A DNA stretch of 9,507 nt from Flavobacteriales bacterium (GTDB lineage: Bacteria > Bacteroidota > Bacteroidia > Flavobacteriales > Flavobacteriaceae), in assembly GCA_003229235.1 (NCBI GenBank), contig QIIH01000264.1, positions 1 to 9,507 of the forward strand. The letters are read 5' to 3'. Both the position numbers and the translations under genes were made by a program. Every line of letters begins with the position of its first letter. Positions within the stretch are counted from its first letter, which is position 1. Below, piece by piece: positions 6,920 through 9,507 of this stretch. The notes beneath the pieces are model-generated. The model saw nothing but the letters and a program-made list of their open reading frames with translations. It was not told where the DNA came from and ran no database searches.

Positions 6920-6927
6920 CAAAGATA
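6920..6927 (-). promoter_or_regulatory. -7 box (TAnnTTTG) for the barrel/GNAT operon
   Basis: TATCTTTG on the minus strand (6927-6920) matches the -7 consensus exactly and sits 18 nt upstream of ATG 6901. The transcript would start near 6913, leaving a leader of about 12 nt. The nearest upstream TTG (6958-6956) is 28 nt away, too far for a normal -33. The box includes the possible TTG start codon at 6922, which would therefore lie upstream of the message. Confidence 0.5.
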
Positions 6928-7012
6928 GCAGATTTTATTAGTTTTTTAATAGTTCCAAAACTGGAAAGTAAGCGGGTATTCGTATTTTTACTTTTTCTAA
7001 TTATTCGCTTAT

Positions 7013-7279
7013 ATGTTAAAAACGTTGCTCATAGTAGTTTTGGTATTAATGGGGCTCAGATTGTTGGCAAAACTATTGGCTCCATATATTATGCGTTCGT
7101 TGGCAAAAAAGGTCGAGCGAAGGTTTGGACAAGGTTTTGGGGCATTTACGCAACAAGGGAAAGCCAATCAGCAGCCTCCAGAAAAAGAAGGCAGTGTACA
7201 TGTTCAATCAAAAAGTACAGATTCGGATAAGCCTTCTTCAAAGGTTGGCGACTATATCGATTACGAAGAAATTGACTAA
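7013..7279 (+). CDS. DUF4834 family small membrane protein
   Basis: This 88-residue protein has one N-terminal hydrophobic helix (LKTLLIVVLVLMGLRLLAKLL, about residues 2-22). A basic segment follows (MRSLAKKVERRF), then a polar Gln/Ser/Lys-rich linker and a conserved-looking acidic end, KVGDYIDYEEID. This layout matches DUF4834, a Bacteroidota family of unknown function. The basic residues after the helix suggest a membrane anchor with the tail in the cytoplasm. It lies 22 nt upstream of the YfhO-family gene on the same strand, almost certainly in one operon. No clean -7 box precedes it; TACTTTTT at 6989-6996 is one base off the consensus. Confidence 0.8.
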   Translation: MLKTLLIVVLVLMGLRLLAKLLAPYIMRSLAKKVERRFGQGFGAFTQQGKANQQPPEKEGSVHVQSKSTDSDKPSSKVGDYIDYEEID

Positions 7280-7301
7280 TTTACCTCTCTAACTATTCAC
7301 T

Positions 7302-9507
7302 ATGCCTTTTTCTCTTAAAAAGTTGTTACCACACTTAGTTGTTCTTATTGCTTTTGTGGTAGTGGCATTACTATATTTTAGCCCTGTTCTGCAGGGTGAT
7401 ACTATTTACCAGAATGACATCGCACAATATGTAGGGATGTCTAAACAACAAAAGGATTTTAAAGCAGAAACAGGAGAAGAAACATATTGGACTAATAGTG
7501 CCTTCGGCGGAATGCCAACCTACCAACTAGGAGCTAGATACGCCAATAACATAATTAAGAAAGTAGATTTAACACTTCGGTTTTTACCGCGCCCAGCAGA
7601 TTATTTGTTTCTGTATTTTATGAGCATGTATATTTTGTTGTTGGTGCTTAAGATCGACTATAAACTTGCATTTTTAGGAGCGTTAGCTTTTGGTTTCTCA
7701 ACCTATTTAATAATTATTCTGGGGGCGGGGCACAATGCAAAAGCACATGCTATTGCCTATATGCCACTGGTTTTAAGCGGGATCATACTCACGTTTAGGG
7801 GAAAATACTTTTACGGGTTTATCTTAACGGCAATTGCAATGGGGCTCGAACTGGTCACCAATCATTTTCAGATGACCTATTATCTGTTGTTATTGGTTGG
7901 CTGCCTTGGTATTGCTTATCTAATTGATGCATACAAAAAGCAAGAACTCAAACATTATGTAACCTCTGTAGGTATTTTAATGCTCGCTGTATTGTTTTCG
8001 ATGGGGTTCAATGCAACCAATCTAATGGCAACACAAGAATATGCCAAACAGTCTACTAGGGGTAAAAGCGAGTTAACCATTAATCCAGATCTTAGCATAA
8101 AGAAAGATACTACTGGGTTAGATTTCGATTATATCACAGAGTATAGCTACGGAAAGGCAGAGAGCTTTAATATTTTAGTGCCACGATTTATGGGAGGCGG
8201 TTCTGGAGAGCCTTTTCCTGATGACTCTAAGACTGGGGATGAGCTTAAAAAACTTGGAGTCCCGCCGGCTGATGTGAATCAAATTTTAAGACAGATTCCA
8301 TTGTATTGGGGGCAACAACCAATAATAGAAGCTCCGGCCTATGTGGGGGCGGCTATCCTGTTTCTGGCGCTTCTGGCCTTGTTTTTGGTTAAGGGTCGAA
8401 TGCGATGGTGGCTAGTTGCGGGCTTTGTTTTGAGTCTTCTTTTATCTTGGGGTAAAAACTTTGAGTTTTTAACTCAACTTTTTATAGATTATGTCCCGCT
8501 TTACAATAAATTTAGGTCTGTTTCTAGTATTCAGGTGTTAATAGAGCTGATTGTTCCCATCTTGGCGATTGTAGGCTTGCATCAATACTTTAAAGACTTT
8601 ACATCTAAAGAGACAAAGAAAAAAGCCTTGCTTTATAGTACAGCAATTTTAGGGTTGTTACTGTTGGCGTTTGTAGGTATTCCAAGTGTTTTGTTCGACT
8701 TCACAAGCCCTTATGACGCACAAATTAGCGAAGCATTTGGGGCCGAAGGCCCATATATAATGGATAGTGTTAGAGAAGACAGAATAGCTGTGTTGCGCAC
8801 AGATTCTTTTAGATCTCTACTATTGATTTTAGCAACTGCTGGAGTGCTTTATGCGCTCTTGCTTAAAAAAATAAAAGAAGTTATCGCGGTTGCTTTCTTA
8901 GCGGTTATCGTGTTAATAGACTTAGTAGGCATTGACAAGCGTTATGTAAATAACGATGATTTTGTTGACGTTCGAGTAATGGAAAGACCTTTCGAGGCTA
9001 ATGGAGCCGATTTACAAATACTAAAAGACGATCCAGACGATTACTTTCGTGTTTACGATTTAACCACAAGCCCTTTTAACAGCGGGCGGGCGAGCTATTT
9101 CCATAATGCCTTGGGTGGATATCACGCAGCTAAACTGGCTAGAGTTCGGGATATGGAGAGCTTTTACTTTTCAAAGGGCAATGTAGGAATGCTCAATATG
9201 CTCAATGTGCGCTATTTATTGCAATATGGAGAGAATGGTGGTGCGTTTGCTCAAAGAAACCCGTATGCGAACGGAAATGCATGGTTTGTTAATGAAGTAA
9301 AAATTATGACCAATGCAAATCAAGAATTACTAAGTCTTGACAGCCTAAATACTAATACCACTGCTTTAGTGCATGCCTCTTTCGAATCCCAATTAAGCGC
9401 AAAGCAATTTACAGTCGATTCGACAGCTGCTATTAGTTTAGTGAAAGTTGCTCCCAATGCGTTAGAATATGTCTCAAACAATAATAATAACGCGCTGGCT
9501 ATCTTTT
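7302..9507 (+). CDS. YfhO-family polytopic membrane protein, 3' end outside the window
   Basis: The frame is open from ATG 7302 to the window edge, 735 full codons, and lacks its C-terminus. A first membrane helix (about residues 9-27) leads to an extracytoplasmic loop containing YQNDIAQY with Asp39, in the place where GT-C glycosyltransferases carry an acidic catalytic residue. Several helices and the loop signature GAGHNAKAHAIAYMP follow, then a large loop with DYITEYSYGKAESFNILVPR, more helices around residues 345-550, and a C-terminal soluble part with DDYFRVYDLTTSPFNSGRAS and GNVGMLNMLNVRYLL. These fit the YfhO family, whose Gram-positive members glycosylate lipid-linked teichoic acids. 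Teichoic acids are not expected in Bacteroidota, so the acceptor here is unknown. It is cotranscribed with the DUF4834 gene. The family is confident and the activity inferred. Confidence 0.88.
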   Translation, partial: MPFSLKKLLPHLVVLIAFVVVALLYFSPVLQGDTIYQNDIAQYVGMSKQQKDFKAETGEETYWTNSAFGGMPTYQLGARYANNIIKKVDLTLRFLPRPADYLFLYFMSMYILLLVLKIDYKLAFLGALAFGFSTYLIIILGAGHNAKAHAIAYMPLVLSGIILTFRGKYFYGFILTAIAMGLELVTNHFQMTYYLLLLVGCLGIAYLIDAYKKQELKHYVTSVGILMLAVLFSMGFNATNLMATQEYAKQSTRGKSELTINPDLSIKKDTTGLDFDYITEYSYGKAESFNILVPRFMGGGSGEPFPDDSKTGDELKKLGVPPADVNQILRQIPLYWGQQPIIEAPAYVGAAILFLALLALFLVKGRMRWWLVAGFVLSLLLSWGKNFEFLTQLFIDYVPLYNKFRSVSSIQVLIELIVPILAIVGLHQYFKDFTSKETKKKALLYSTAILGLLLLAFVGIPSVLFDFTSPYDAQISEAFGAEGPYIMDSVREDRIAVLRTDSFRSLLLILATAGVLYALLLKKIKEVIAVAFLAVIVLIDLVGIDKRYVNNDDFVDVRVMERPFEANGADLQILKDDPDDYFRVYDLTTSPFNSGRASYFHNALGGYHAAKLARVRDMESFYFSKGNVGMLNMLNVRYLLQYGENGGAFAQRNPYANGNAWFVNEVKIMTNANQELLSLDSLNTNTTALVHASFESQLSAKQFTVDSTAAISLVKVAPNALEYVSNNNNNALAIF

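Noticed and set aside
6989..6996. TACTTTTT as a -7 box for DUF4834
   Set aside because: It lacks the final G of TAnnTTTG and has no -33 element at the expected distance. In such AT-rich sequence a one-mismatch hit is expected by chance.
1..9507. Defence system, prophage, integron, CRISPR or insertion sequence
   Set aside because: No repeats with regular spacing, terminal inverted repeats, transposase or phage-type genes were seen. All frames are intact core-type genes with even base composition.

Overview
The window looks like a stretch of chromosome from a marine-type flavobacterium (Bacteroidota, Flavobacteriaceae-like). The reasons are a moderately AT-rich base composition, weak or absent Shine-Dalgarno sequences, Bacteroidota-type -7 promoter boxes (TAnnTTTG) in front of most transcription units, and family content typical of that group: DUF4834, a flavobacterial YfhO-type membrane protein, and a lipoprotein oligopeptidase B. 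It reads as conserved core chromosome. I see no transposase, phage gene, CRISPR array, tRNA or rRNA.

Layout. Bases 1-29 hold the first codons of a gene leaving on the minus strand, probably the YbaB/EbfC nucleoid-associated protein. It is divergent from a complete oligopeptidase B (93-2231), predicted to be an envelope lipoprotein. Two plus-strand PLP enzymes follow: a cystathionine beta-synthase/cysteine synthase-like protein (2314-3354) and an alpha-oxoamine synthase of the serine palmitoyltransferase type (3493-4761). They are separated by a clear intrinsic terminator and a new promoter box. A second terminator at 4786-4813 sits between the oxoamine synthase and a convergent minus-strand pair: an outer-membrane beta-barrel protein (6901-5936) followed after 5 nt by a GNAT-fold protein (5930-4812). 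A 111-bp divergent gap leads to a plus-strand pair, DUF4834 (7013-7279) and a YfhO-family polytopic membrane protein (7302 to window end, truncated).

How the genes may work together. The most interesting reading is a lipid locus. In flavobacteria, an oxoamine synthase of this type condenses cysteate with an acyl thioester to start capnine and sulfonolipid synthesis. A cysteine-synthase-like PLP enzyme next to it is a natural candidate for making cysteate. The convergent GNAT-like protein is a candidate N-acyltransferase for the resulting amino-lipid, and it is cotranscribed with an outer-membrane protein. The enzyme families are visible in the sequence. The pathway assignment is inference, and sphinganine synthesis or ordinary transsulfuration remain alternatives.

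Two gene starts need care. The oxoamine synthase should start at 3493, because an upstream in-frame ATG at 3412 lies between the terminator and the promoter box. The barrel protein should start at ATG 6901, because a longer TTG start at 6922 lies inside the promoter box.
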